A DNA stretch of 64,000 nucleotides from Flavobacterium subsaxonicum WB 4.1-42 = DSM 21790. GTDB lineage: Bacteria > Bacteroidota > Bacteroidia > Flavobacteriales > Flavobacteriaceae. The notes under the pieces are model-generated. The model had not been told where the DNA came from. It saw only the letters and a program-made list of their open reading frames with translations, and ran no database searches. Positions 26,774 through 37,000 of this stretch are shown here, piece after piece (within the stretch, counting starts at the first letter, position 1; each line of letters begins with the position of its first letter). Both the position numbers and the translations under genes were made by a program. Location: contig NZ_KE383909.1 of assembly GCF_000422725.1 (NCBI RefSeq), positions 53,419 to 117,418 of the forward strand, written 5' to 3'.

Positions 26774-28123
26774 ATGAAAAAAACGAACGCCGCCATTTTA
26801 ATTATAGACGACCAGGAAGACATTCTTTTTGCGTCGCGTATGGTTTTAAAAAAGCATTTCGAAACAATTTATACCCTAAATAACCCTAAAAATGTGGTTA
26901 CGCTGCTTGCCGAAAACCAGATAGACGTTGTTTTACTGGATATGAATTACCGCATTGGGTTTGAAGATGGCCGCGAGGGCATTTATGTTTTAAAGGAAAT
27001 AAAGGCGCTATCGCCACAAACGGCGGTTGTTTTAATGACGGCCTTTGGGCATGTGCAAACGGCGGTAGAGGGGCTTAAAAACGGCGCTGCCGATTATGTT
27101 TTAAAACCCTGGGATAACGAAAAACTGGTAGAGGTGGTTAAAACCGCCGTAGACCAAAGCCGCAAAAACAGGAAAACCGCAGCTAAGCAACCCCAGAACG
27201 ATACCTTATTCATAGGCGAATCGGGTGCTATTAAGAGTGCGTATTCGCTGGCGCAAAAAGTGGCTAAAACCAATGCCAATGTGCTTATTTTGGGCGAAAA
27301 CGGCACAGGCAAGTACGTAATGGCGCATTACATTCACCAACAGTCCAACCGCAGCGGCCAGCCGTTTGTGCATGTAGACCTGGGTTCGTTAAGCGATTCT
27401 ATTTTTGAGAGCGAGCTTTTTGGCTATGCCAAAGGTGCCTTTACCGATGCCAAAGCCGATACCCCCGGCCGTTTTGAGCTGGCCAACAACGGCACCCTGT
27501 TTTTAGACGAAATTGGCAATGTGCCGCTGCACCTGCAGTCTAAACTGTTGCAGGTGTTGCAAAACAAAGCCGTTACAAGGCTGGGCGAGGGCAGGGCACG
27601 TCAGTTAGATGTGCGCATTATTACCGCCACCAACAGCAATTTGGTGCAGCAGGTAAGCCTTAAAAACTTTAGGGAAGATTTGTACTACCGTATTAACACG
27701 ATGGAAATTACCTTGCCGCCATTGCGCGAACGCCGTGCCGATTTGCTGCCGCTTGCCCAATTTTTACTGGATAAGATGATAGATAAGTACGAGCGTACTG
27801 CTATAGTGTTTGATGATATGGCACTGCAAAATATACAGTTGCATGCCTGGAACGGCAACATTCGCGAGATGGAAAACCGTATAGAGCGTGCCGTTATTTT
27901 GTGTGAGGATAATGTTATTACGGTAGCCGACCTGAACCTTGAAACCATCACTAAGACAGAAGAACCTAACGACGACCTGCCATTATCTGAAATTGAAAAA
28001 AACTCGATAGAAAAGGCGCTTAATAAATACAATTTCAACATCAGTAAATCGGCCGAAGAGTTGGGGCTGTCGCGGGCTTCCTTGTACCGCAGGATGGAGA
28101 AATACGGTATAGAAAACAACTAA
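26774..28123 (+). CDS. NtrC-family sigma-54 response regulator
   Basis: This 449-residue regulator has a receiver domain with acceptor Asp56 in VVLLDMNYR and Lys in VLKPWD, an AAA+ domain with Walker A GENGTGKY and LFLDEIGN, and a Fis-type HTH (SKSAEELGLSRASLYRRMEK). The sigma-54 contact loop reads GAFTDA, with D where the family has G. The frame opens at 26753, but the ATG at 26774 starts the natural receiver sequence MKKTNAAILIIDD. Its sensor kinase follows 4 nt downstream, and the pump operon is divergent and is the likely target. Confidence 0.9.
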   Translation: MKKTNAAILIIDDQEDILFASRMVLKKHFETIYTLNNPKNVVTLLAENQIDVVLLDMNYRIGFEDGREGIYVLKEIKALSPQTAVVLMTAFGHVQTAVEGLKNGAADYVLKPWDNEKLVEVVKTAVDQSRKNRKTAAKQPQNDTLFIGESGAIKSAYSLAQKVAKTNANVLILGENGTGKYVMAHYIHQQSNRSGQPFVHVDLGSLSDSIFESELFGYAKGAFTDAKADTPGRFELANNGTLFLDEIGNVPLHLQSKLLQVLQNKAVTRLGEGRARQLDVRIITATNSNLVQQVSLKNFREDLYYRINTMEITLPPLRERRADLLPLAQFLLDKMIDKYERTAIVFDDMALQNIQLHAWNGNIREMENRIERAVILCEDNVITVADLNLETITKTEEPNDDLPLSEIEKNSIEKALNKYNFNISKSAEELGLSRASLYRRMEKYGIENN

Positions 28124-28127
28124 GCTT

Positions 28128-29456
28128 ATGAAGGCCTTACAACTCTACCAGCAGCTTTTTATCAGGTTACTTTTAATACTCCTTGCCGTTGGAGGCAGTT
28201 TTTTACTGTACCAAAAAGCCCTGTACTACACCACTGTGTTTAGCCTTTTAGTGTTTGTTTTACTATTGGCAGAGCTGTTTAGTTTTGTACGCAGCACCTT
28301 TTTGTTTTACGATAAAACCATAAGCGCCATTTTAAACAACGACTTTTCGGCCGATTTCTCCAGGCACACATCATTAGAAAATTACAAGAGCCTGTTTAAA
28401 CTCTACAACCATTTAAAGGTAAAGCAGGACGACCAGGTATCTAAAGACATGGTATACCGTTCTATTTTAAACAACATAGAAACCGGCGTGCTTATTTTAG
28501 AAAAAACAGAAACCGACTGGGATGTTTTTTTAATGAACGATTATTTTTCAGACCACTTCCAGACGCCCAAAGTATCAAAATGGGTGTACTTAAAAAAGCA
28601 GCTGCCATCGCTTTGCGAACTTATCGAAAGTAGAAATTTCGACGATCTTAAAACATCGGCACAAATAAGCATCGACGGACAGGACACCCAAACGTTTTTG
28701 CTGCAGGCCTCTAAAACCAAAACCTATAATAAAGAGTACTATATAGTGTTGCTCGACAGCATACAAAAGGTTATAGAAAAGAAAGAAAAAGATGCCTGGA
28801 TAAACCTTATGAAGGTAATATCGCACGAGCTTTTAAATTCCATAACGCCCATACGCTCCCTCGCTCAAAACCTCGAAGACATTATGCAGCAGGATGCGTT
28901 GTCTAAAGACGACCTGGAGGACATTCGCCAAAGCGTATCGACCATGATAAACCGCAGCGACCACCTTCAAAACTTTATAGAAAGCTACCGCAAGCTGGCC
29001 ATGCTGCCATCGCCCGATAAGCAAAAGACCGAACTGACCGACCTGTTAGATGGCGCGCTCAATATTATGGCACCGCTGTTTAAAAAAGCCAATATAACCG
29101 TTACAAACACCATTGCCATAAAACGCTGGCTAATGGTAGACCGGCTGCAAATGGAGCAGGTGCTTATTAACCTGTTAATTAACAGTATGTATGCGCTGCA
29201 AGATAAAGACCACAAACACATAGAAATTAGTGCCGAGGTTAAAAGCAACCGTGTTTTTATTAGCATTACAGATACCGGCAACGGCATAGAAAAAGAGATT
29301 GAAGATAAGATTTTCCTTCCGTTTTTTACCACCCGTAAAGAGGGGGCGGGCATTGGGCTAACGCTGTCTAAAAACATTGTAGAGGCACACGGGGGGTATC
29401 TTAGCTTTAAGTCTGCCGACAACACCACCAAATTTATAATTTGTTTGGTAGAGTAA
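28128..29456 (+). CDS. Sensor histidine kinase of the NtrC-type pair
   Basis: This 442-residue inner-membrane kinase has two N-terminal helices (about 10-30 and 34-56) with almost no periplasmic loop, a PAS-like region (about 105-215), the H-box with His233 in VISHELLNSITPI, and an ATPase domain with INLLINSMYAL, DTGNGI and GAGIGLTLSKNIV. The minimal outer part suggests it senses a signal within the membrane or cytoplasm. It is co-transcribed with its response regulator. Confidence 0.9.
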   Translation: MKALQLYQQLFIRLLLILLAVGGSFLLYQKALYYTTVFSLLVFVLLLAELFSFVRSTFLFYDKTISAILNNDFSADFSRHTSLENYKSLFKLYNHLKVKQDDQVSKDMVYRSILNNIETGVLILEKTETDWDVFLMNDYFSDHFQTPKVSKWVYLKKQLPSLCELIESRNFDDLKTSAQISIDGQDTQTFLLQASKTKTYNKEYYIVLLDSIQKVIEKKEKDAWINLMKVISHELLNSITPIRSLAQNLEDIMQQDALSKDDLEDIRQSVSTMINRSDHLQNFIESYRKLAMLPSPDKQKTELTDLLDGALNIMAPLFKKANITVTNTIAIKRWLMVDRLQMEQVLINLLINSMYALQDKDHKHIEISAEVKSNRVFISITDTGNGIEKEIEDKIFLPFFTTRKEGAGIGLTLSKNIVEAHGGYLSFKSADNTTKFIICLVE

Positions 29457-29507
29457 GGGGCTTTATATGGCTACCTTTGCAGCTTCTTAAAAAGAGGAAG
29501 TTAGTTT

Positions 29508-31343
29508 ATGAAGAAGGAGAGAAGCGCACCCGTTATAAAAAAGGCCAGTTTTAAAGAACGCATAAGCGCTTTAAGCAACCTGCCGGCATTTTTTAAACTG
29601 GTATGGCAAAGCAGCCCGCAAAAAACATTTTTTAGTTTCTTTTTCAGGATATTGCGCTCTGCCATGCCTGTTGCACTGCTGTATGTAGGCAAGCTTATTG
29701 TAGACCAGGTTATACTGCTAAGCACCAATCCGGCAGGGGCCGATACTACATATTTATGGGAGCTTGTGGCCCTGGAGTTTGGCCTTGCCATAATTACCGA
29801 TGCCCTAAACCGGGTTACCAACCTTTTAGACGGGCTGCTGGGCGATAGTTTTTCTAACTACACATCGGTCAAGATAATGGAGCATGCCGCCACGCTCGAC
29901 CTCGAACAATCTGAAGATTCAGAATTTTATGATAAGCTCGAAAGGGCACGCCAGCAAACACTGGGGCGCACCATGCTGCTGTCGCAAATAATGGGGCAAA
30001 TGCAAGACCTTATCTCTATGGTATTTTTGGTAACGGGCTTACTGGCGTTTAACCCGTGGCTTATCGTGCTTTTAATACTTACCATTTTACCCTCGTTTTT
30101 AGGCGAATCGTATTTTAACAGCCAGAACTATTCGCTTACGCGAAGCCAGACACCCGAACGCCGCGAACTGGATTATTTGCGCTACCTGGGTGCGAGCGAT
30201 GAAACCGCCAAAGAAGTTAAGATATTTAACCTGGCCGATTTTATAATAGGCAGGTTTAAACGATTATCCGACCAGTTTTATAAAGATAACAGCAAGCTTG
30301 CCGTTAAACGGTCGTTATGGGGTACGTTTTTTTCTATGCTGGGCAGTACGGGCTACTATGCCGCCTACGTATTTATAATTATGAAAACCATTAGCGGTAC
30401 GCTTACCGTGGGCGACCTTACGTTTCTTGCAGGGTCGTTCAGGCAACTGCGAACGTTAACCGAGGGTATACTGCTGCGCTTTACCACCATATCGCAGGGG
30501 GCAATTTACTTAGACGATTTTTTAGATTTCTTCCAGATACAGCCGGCCATCGTGGTGCCGCAAAACCCGATACCGTTCCCTAACCCCATACAGCAGGGTT
30601 TTACGTTTGAGAATGTGGGCTTTAAATACCGCCATGCCCAAAGCTGGGCCAACCGCTACCTTAACTTTACGCTGCACCCCGGCGAAACGCTGGCTTTAGT
30701 GGGCGAGAACGGTGCCGGTAAAACCACCCTTGTAAAACTGCTGGCCCGTTTATACGAACCTACCGAAGGCCGTATTTTGCTTGATGGAATCGACCTAAAA
30801 GAATACGATCCCGAAGACCTGCGCCTTAACCTGGGGGTTATTTTTCAGGATTACTTAAGGTACCAGATGTCGCTTTCCAACAATATTGCCGTGGGCAATA
30901 TTAGCGAGCAGGATAATGAGGAACTTATTAAAAGGGCGGCACAGGGCAGTATGGCCGATATACTGGCCGAAAAACTGGCCGGCCGATACGACCAGGCCCT
31001 TGGCAAGCGTTTTAATAATGGTGTGGAATTATCCGGTGGCGAGTGGCAAAAGGTGGCCCTTGCCCGTATTTATATGAAAGATGCACAGGTACTTATTTTA
31101 GATGAGCCTACCGCAGCCCTGGATGCCCGCGCCGAGTATGAGGTGTTCCAACGCTTTGCGCACATGACCGAGGGTAAATCGGCCGTATTGATATCGCACC
31201 GCTTTAGCACCGCACGCCTGGCCGACAGGATATTGGTGTTAGAAAAAGGCCAGTTGTTAGAAATTGGCACCCACGAAGAACTGCTTGCCATGCACGGCCG
31301 CTACGCCGAACTGTTTAACCTGCAGGCCAGCGGCTACAAGTAG
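29508..31343 (+). CDS. Fused ABC exporter (membrane plus ATPase domains)
   Basis: This 611-residue half-transporter begins with about six membrane helices (residues 45-330) and ends with an ATPase domain: Walker A GENGAGKTT near 400, signature LSGGEWQKVALARIY and Walker B LILDEPTAALDA. It would work as a homodimer. It follows the histidine kinase by 51 nt and may share its transcript, so it may belong to the same response. The cargo is unknown; the family includes lipid, drug and peptide exporters. Confidence 0.9.
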   Translation: MKKERSAPVIKKASFKERISALSNLPAFFKLVWQSSPQKTFFSFFFRILRSAMPVALLYVGKLIVDQVILLSTNPAGADTTYLWELVALEFGLAIITDALNRVTNLLDGLLGDSFSNYTSVKIMEHAATLDLEQSEDSEFYDKLERARQQTLGRTMLLSQIMGQMQDLISMVFLVTGLLAFNPWLIVLLILTILPSFLGESYFNSQNYSLTRSQTPERRELDYLRYLGASDETAKEVKIFNLADFIIGRFKRLSDQFYKDNSKLAVKRSLWGTFFSMLGSTGYYAAYVFIIMKTISGTLTVGDLTFLAGSFRQLRTLTEGILLRFTTISQGAIYLDDFLDFFQIQPAIVVPQNPIPFPNPIQQGFTFENVGFKYRHAQSWANRYLNFTLHPGETLALVGENGAGKTTLVKLLARLYEPTEGRILLDGIDLKEYDPEDLRLNLGVIFQDYLRYQMSLSNNIAVGNISEQDNEELIKRAAQGSMADILAEKLAGRYDQALGKRFNNGVELSGGEWQKVALARIYMKDAQVLILDEPTAALDARAEYEVFQRFAHMTEGKSAVLISHRFSTARLADRILVLEKGQLLEIGTHEELLAMHGRYAELFNLQASGYK

Positions 31344-31454
31344 AGGTTGCTGTTAATTCACTATTTAGTAATAGCTTATTAATACACCTTTTTTATAAGG
31401 GGCTTAAGTTTGCCGCGTCTTGCAAATGGCAAATTTTGCTTGCTTATAACTATA

Positions 31455-33422
31455 ATGAGCCTTAAATTACTTGTTCCCCTTTTTATAATAATGGCAGCGG
31501 CGTTGCTGCCCAATGCGCTGCAATCTGGCGGTAACGATTATTACCAGGACGAGTTTCGCCCTATAATCAGTGCTAATGTAAATAACCTGTCTGAGCAGAT
31601 AAACATGCTTGACGATGTGGCTGCCGCTTACGCAAAAGGCACGCAGGATATAAAACAGCTAAAAGCGCAGCTTACCACAACCCGTAAGGCATTTAAAGCC
31701 AGCGAGGCCGTTTTAGAATATTACTACCCCCGGCATGTAAAGGCCTATATAAACGGGCCGCCGTTAAACCACCTGGACCCCTATCCTGTAAAGGAAGAGT
31801 ACAAAAAGCAGGGCTACAATGTGGTATCTCCACAGGAATACAGCAAAAACATAACCCTCGACTATTTAGATACCGACCATTACCGTGGCGAACGCCGTGT
31901 AATAGCCCCCGTGGGCCTACAGGCGTTGGATGAGCTGGTATTTTCAGACGAGGCAGCACAATCTAAACAGCACATACAGGAGCTGGCGGCACAATTGCAG
32001 GAGAACTTCATCGCGATAGCATTGGCCATAGACAAGCGCAACTTTTTCTACGATTTTGAGATCGTGGAGGCCGCGCGGTTAGAACTGATCCGTATCCTTT
32101 CTATGGGCATAACCGGATTTGATTCTCCCGGATCTTTAAACGCCATGCAGGAGGCTGCCGCTGCCATAAACGGGGTGCAGCAAATTGTAACGCCACTTTT
32201 AGGCAAACTGGATGCAAAGTCGAAGTCCGAAAGTGAAATATTACTGTTAAATTCGGTGGCTTATTTAAAAAAGCACGACAATTTTGAGGCCTTCGACAGG
32301 CTTGTTTTTTTAACGGAATACCTTAACCCATTATACAAAAAGTTGCAGGAGGTGCAGCAGGCGTTGCATTTGCAGTCGTCTGCCGAAAGGTGGGGCAAAG
32401 TACCCTCGTGGAATGCCAACAACACCAATATTTTTGGCGAAGACCTGCTTAACCCATACTATTACAGCCTGTTAAAGAAAGAAGATGATAGCGAAACCCT
32501 GCGCCAACTGGGCAAACAGCTTTTTTATGATACATCGCTAAGCCAAACAGGCACAATGAGTTGCGCCAGCTGCCATAACCCCGAACTGGCCTTTACCGAT
32601 GGCAAACCAAAATCTACCGCCAGTGCCGAAGGGATGACAGTGCTAAGGAATTCGCCTACCTTGATTAATGCAGTATTTTCTGATAGGTATTTCTACGACT
32701 TAAGGGCATACGACCTTGAAGATCAGGCTAAACACGTTATAGAGAATCACTTGGAGTTTAATACCAGCTTTGTAAAGCTTCAGGATAAATTAAATGCCGA
32801 TGCTGCATATAAAGCGCTGTTTAAGAGCGCTTTTGGTAAAGAGGGGGCTATAAGCAGGTACCAATTCTCGGCGGCATTGTCATCGTATATTATATCGCTG
32901 CGGTCGTTCAATTCCGAATTTGACCGATATGTACAGGGCAAGGCTAAAACGCTGTCGCCCAAGGTAAAACAGGGGTTTAACCTGTTTATGGGCAAGGCGG
33001 CCTGTGCCACCTGCCACTATGCACCGTTGTTTAGCGGGCTCGTACCACCGCTATTTACAGAGAACGAAAGCGAAGTACTTGGGGTACTGCAAAGTCCTGA
33101 TAACATGATTGTTGATACTGATGGCGGCCGCATTAAGAACGGCATTTTAGAAGATAGCGAAGAAATTTACCGCGGTTCGTTTAAAACTATGACGGTGCGC
33201 AACGCCAAACTTACGGCGCCGTACTTTCATAACGGGGCATATAACACACTGCAACAGGTAGTTGATTTTTATAATAAAGGTGGGGCGGCAGGCGTAGGCC
33301 TTGATTATGAGGTGCCTAATCAAACGCTGCCGCCGGATGCGTTAAACCTCAGCAAAAAAGAAACCGAGGCCCTGATAGCCTTTATGGAGGCCCTGACGGA
33401 TAATCCCGGTGCTAAAAAATAA
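31455..33422 (+). CDS. Diheme cytochrome c peroxidase-like protein
   Basis: This 655-residue periplasmic protein begins with a signal peptide (MSLKLLVPLFIIMAAALLPNA). Its C-terminal half is the CCP/MauG fold with two heme c sites, CASCH and CATCH, and a distal YFHNGAYNTL motif. Family members reduce hydrogen peroxide or modify proteins. The N-terminal 310 or so residues are helical and outside the core fold. The frame opens at 31410, but the ATG at 31455 gives a clean signal peptide. It is a single-gene unit with a terminator. Confidence 0.85.
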   Translation: MSLKLLVPLFIIMAAALLPNALQSGGNDYYQDEFRPIISANVNNLSEQINMLDDVAAAYAKGTQDIKQLKAQLTTTRKAFKASEAVLEYYYPRHVKAYINGPPLNHLDPYPVKEEYKKQGYNVVSPQEYSKNITLDYLDTDHYRGERRVIAPVGLQALDELVFSDEAAQSKQHIQELAAQLQENFIAIALAIDKRNFFYDFEIVEAARLELIRILSMGITGFDSPGSLNAMQEAAAAINGVQQIVTPLLGKLDAKSKSESEILLLNSVAYLKKHDNFEAFDRLVFLTEYLNPLYKKLQEVQQALHLQSSAERWGKVPSWNANNTNIFGEDLLNPYYYSLLKKEDDSETLRQLGKQLFYDTSLSQTGTMSCASCHNPELAFTDGKPKSTASAEGMTVLRNSPTLINAVFSDRYFYDLRAYDLEDQAKHVIENHLEFNTSFVKLQDKLNADAAYKALFKSAFGKEGAISRYQFSAALSSYIISLRSFNSEFDRYVQGKAKTLSPKVKQGFNLFMGKAACATCHYAPLFSGLVPPLFTENESEVLGVLQSPDNMIVDTDGGRIKNGILEDSEEIYRGSFKTMTVRNAKLTAPYFHNGAYNTLQQVVDFYNKGGAAGVGLDYEVPNQTLPPDALNLSKKETEALIAFMEALTDNPGAKK

Positions 33423-33460
33423 GAGAGTAGTTTTTTTATATATGTTAGTTTTTTACAATT

Positions 33461-33488
33461 GTCCCGCCACCTTTGGCGGGACTTTTTT
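33461..33488 (+). terminator. Terminator of the peroxidase gene
   Basis: A perfect 9-bp stem, GTCCCGCCA and TGGCGGGAC with loop CCTT, runs into TTTTTT, 39 nt after the stop codon. Confidence 0.85.
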
Positions 33489-33542
33489 ATTGTGTAATGT
33501 TTTGGTTTATAATTGTTATTGTTAATGATGTATTGAATTATA

Positions 33543-33569
33543 CCTACAAGGTCTTCGAGACCTTGCAGG
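33543..33569 (-). repeat. 27-nt palindromic repeat, copy 3
   Basis: On the minus strand the arms CCTGCAAGGT and ACCTTGTAGG flank CTCGAAG, identical to copy 2. It forms an inverted pair with copy 4, 31 bp away. Confidence 0.9.
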
Positions 33570-33600
33570 AGATTAGCGGTATGTAAGTTGGTCAACCCAA

Positions 33601-33627
33601 CCTGCAAGGTTTTTAGAACCTTGTAGG
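33601..33627 (+). repeat. 27-nt palindromic repeat, copy 4
   Basis: On the plus strand the same arms flank TTTTAGA, whose outer bases pair (T-A, T-G, T-A). Together with copy 3 it makes an 85-bp inverted pair downstream of the peroxidase terminator. Confidence 0.9.
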
Positions 33628-34073
33628 TTTAAATAATACTAAACAATAAAAAAATATACTTGCTTCAAAACAAAGCAATTACTACAGCGCACAACTACAT
33701 TTCGAAATGTTTTTATCTGCCTCAACGCTCAAAAACCGGTTTTGTGTTAAGCCGTTATGCTGCCTTATTTAACATTGCGGGCTGCTTAAAGAAAAGGTTA
33801 TAATTATATTAATTATGACTTTGCCTCTGTACCATTCAATAAAAAAGCAAAAAAACTGACTATTTTTTAATGCTAACTACATCTTGCTTGCAGTATCTCT
33901 AATTTATTATGATATGGGTTTTTTCTTACGGATATCATTCACCGGTTTCGCAGCTGATTTTAAGGCTAATATTCACTTTAGCTTAAAGTAAACTTAAATT
34001 TTTAGGGGGCATGTTAAAGAATGCCGCTGCTATTTTTGCGGCTCAAATACATTTACTAACTAATAATTTTTAC
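33628..34073 (+). other. AT-rich upstream region of the giant phosphatase gene
   Basis: This 446-nt stretch has no gene I can support. It contains a perfect 14-bp palindrome, ACATTTCGAAATGT, at 33697-33710, a possible operator. No full TAnnTTTG promoter box was found on the plus strand, so the promoter of the downstream gene is not located. Confidence 0.5.
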
Positions 34074-37000
34074 ATGCCTAAAATGAAAAAAAACTTACTC
34101 TTCCTGAGTTTGTTGGTTTCTCTTTGTTGTGGTTTTAGCGGCAGCGCCCAAACCATTCCCGGAGATTCCATCGTTCATGGACCCATGTTAAGCCCCGTGT
34201 ACAACAACAAAGTACGGGTATGGGTACTAACAAAAAACAATACCGGCTCTGGTGCAGCGCTCAGTATTTCGCTTACCGGCAGCAACACACCCGGTACAGC
34301 CTTAACCGGCACCGTATTTAATTCAGACGACCGCTTGGGCTACAGCCTGCGTTCGTACGAGTATACGGGCCTTACAGCCGGAGAAACCTACACGGCCAAT
34401 GTGTTGGTTAACGGTACGCCATCGGGCCGTACCTCTGTTATCAAAAACGAAAACGACATTGTAGATGACTTTACGTTTTTATCGGGCGGATGCGGAAGGA
34501 TCTACGATCTTTCGCGCTGTATGGACATTCCGGAATCGGCATTTCACGTAAATGGCGACCCGGAGATTTTTAATGTAATGGCACAGGAAGAAAGCGACCT
34601 TATGGTTTGGCTGGGCGATGCTGTGTACCTTTTAGGTTTAGAGCACGCCATGGGGCAATGCCTTGACGGCCAGGACGACTGGGCCAACAAAGACATGGCT
34701 TTTGACCGTTACATGTTTTTCAGGCAGTTTCACGACAGCCTTACAATGGCCATGCCGCAGCTGGCTATTACAGACAACCACGACACGGGGCCAAACGAGT
34801 TTAACAAAAACATGCCAACCCTGGGGCAAATGCGCGAAATATTTATGGATTGGTGGCCTAATCCGGAATATAAAAGCACACCCGAAGGGCAGGGGCTTTA
34901 CTCATCGTACGTTTATAAAGATGTTGAGTACTTTTTATTAGACAACCGCAGCTACCGCGATGGTACCCAGCAACATTTGGGTCCCGATCAGTTTGCGTGG
35001 CTTAAAACGGGCTTATTAAACTCTACCGCTGCTTTTAAGGTGCTTGTAAACGGTACGCCGTCTTTTGAGCGCGATTGTGGTGGACGTAACTTTTGTAACA
35101 CAGCCCAGTCAGACGAGCTTATAGAGTACATTAAAACCAATAACATTAATGGTGTAGTATCGTTTAGTGCCGATATCCATGAGCAAAAGTTCATGATTCG
35201 CGAAGGCGATGTAAAATACCCGTTGTACGATGTGCTTTCGGGTAACCTGAATTCTGATATTGGTAACGGTATCATCAACGTAAATTACAACAGCGATTAC
35301 CTGCTAACCGGTATGAAACAAACCTATCTTAAGGTAGATGTTTATGGCGATGTAGATGACCGCAGAATGAAAGTACAGTATGTGGGCCTTAACGGCGAGC
35401 CTTTCTTTGAGACTATTATTCATGAAGACATGCTTACCAGCCAGAATGCCGATGCCCTTAAACTTTCTTTGGGTATGGATAATGCGCTTACCGATGCATC
35501 TGCCTACAACCACACCCTAACTGCTACAGGCCAGGCCTATGCGGCCGACAGGGATGGTGTTGCCAACGGCGCACTACAATTTACAGCCGGTACCGATGTG
35601 CATTTGGCATCGGCTAACGAGCTGGACCTGCACGACAGGCCTTTTAGCTTTGTATTTTGGGTTAACCCAAGCGAAATTCCGGCCAACGGTGCCACTATTT
35701 TATCTAATGGTGCAGCAGGCGCAGGTGTTTCTATGGGCATAGATGCCAACGGCAAGCTAACGTTTACCAACCATGCTACCAACGTAACCTACACAAGCCA
35801 GTACAGTTTATTGGCCAACACATGGTCTCACATTACATGGAAATACGATAACGTAAGAAGAAAACTATCGCTTTACTACAATGGTTTCCTTATACAGAGT
35901 TTTGCGCAGGTGGTACCACCAACGGTATCTGAAGCCGATGTAAGGCTGGGTAACAACTTCCAGAATAAAAAATTCCTTGGATTGTTAGACAACGTAGTAT
36001 TGTACGGCAGGCTGATATCTGACGAGCAAATTATGCTTGACGCTGATATTGAGTCGGCTCGTGGCGAGGTGCTAAAGGTTTCAGGATCGTCTCAAATGGC
36101 AATACCGGGCACAGTAACCAATGATGCCCTTAGCGATAGCTTTACCATAGAATTTTGGGGTAAACTTAATGCCGATCCGGGTAATAACTTTAAGCTGCTT
36201 GCCAGCAACGGCAGGGTGAACAACTTAAGTACAGGTATCTCTTTTGAGTTTCCTGACGATAATAAGCTTAATGTAGTTGTAGGTAACAACGGCTCAGGCT
36301 GGAACTCAATTTCCGGTCAGGGTGCAGTGTGGAACATAGGCGAGTGGAACCATGTGGCTTTATCGGCTACTAAAAACGGTACCATGAAGTATTATGTAAA
36401 CGGTGCGCTTGTGGCAGAGGCTAACTTTGGCCAGTACATACCTAACTCATGGGGCTTAGGTTTGGGCAATAGCCCGTATTACCCTAACACGGGCACACAG
36501 GCTGATCTTGATGAGGTTCGTATCTGGGATACTGCCTTAACGGTAGAACAGATAAGGGAGCACATGCATTACTCTTTACAAGGCGATGAGGATAACCTTG
36601 CAGTATATTACACCTTTAATACTGATGAGGAGACACCTACAGCCATAACCGGCCAGGGCTCTTTAGGTACAAATGTTACCTTGAACGGTGGTACGCTGTC
36701 TACAGCAACATCGCCGGTAGGTAATATAGAAGTTGAATACCAGGATGTTGTAAGCGGTAAATGGAGTAAAAACAATACCGTAAACAATGGCGGCCTTAGC
36801 CTGCCCGATGCTATTACCAACTACAGCAGTAATGTTATTATTGGTAAAAATATCGAGACTGTTCTTGCACCGGTACCGGGCAATGAGGAAATGTTTTACT
36901 CAACCGGAGGCTGGAGGATAGACCCTGTTAACCAGCCGTTTGCTACCTTAAAGGTAAATCTTGCTGAGGCGTTAACCCAGTTAGATTCTATTAACGATAT

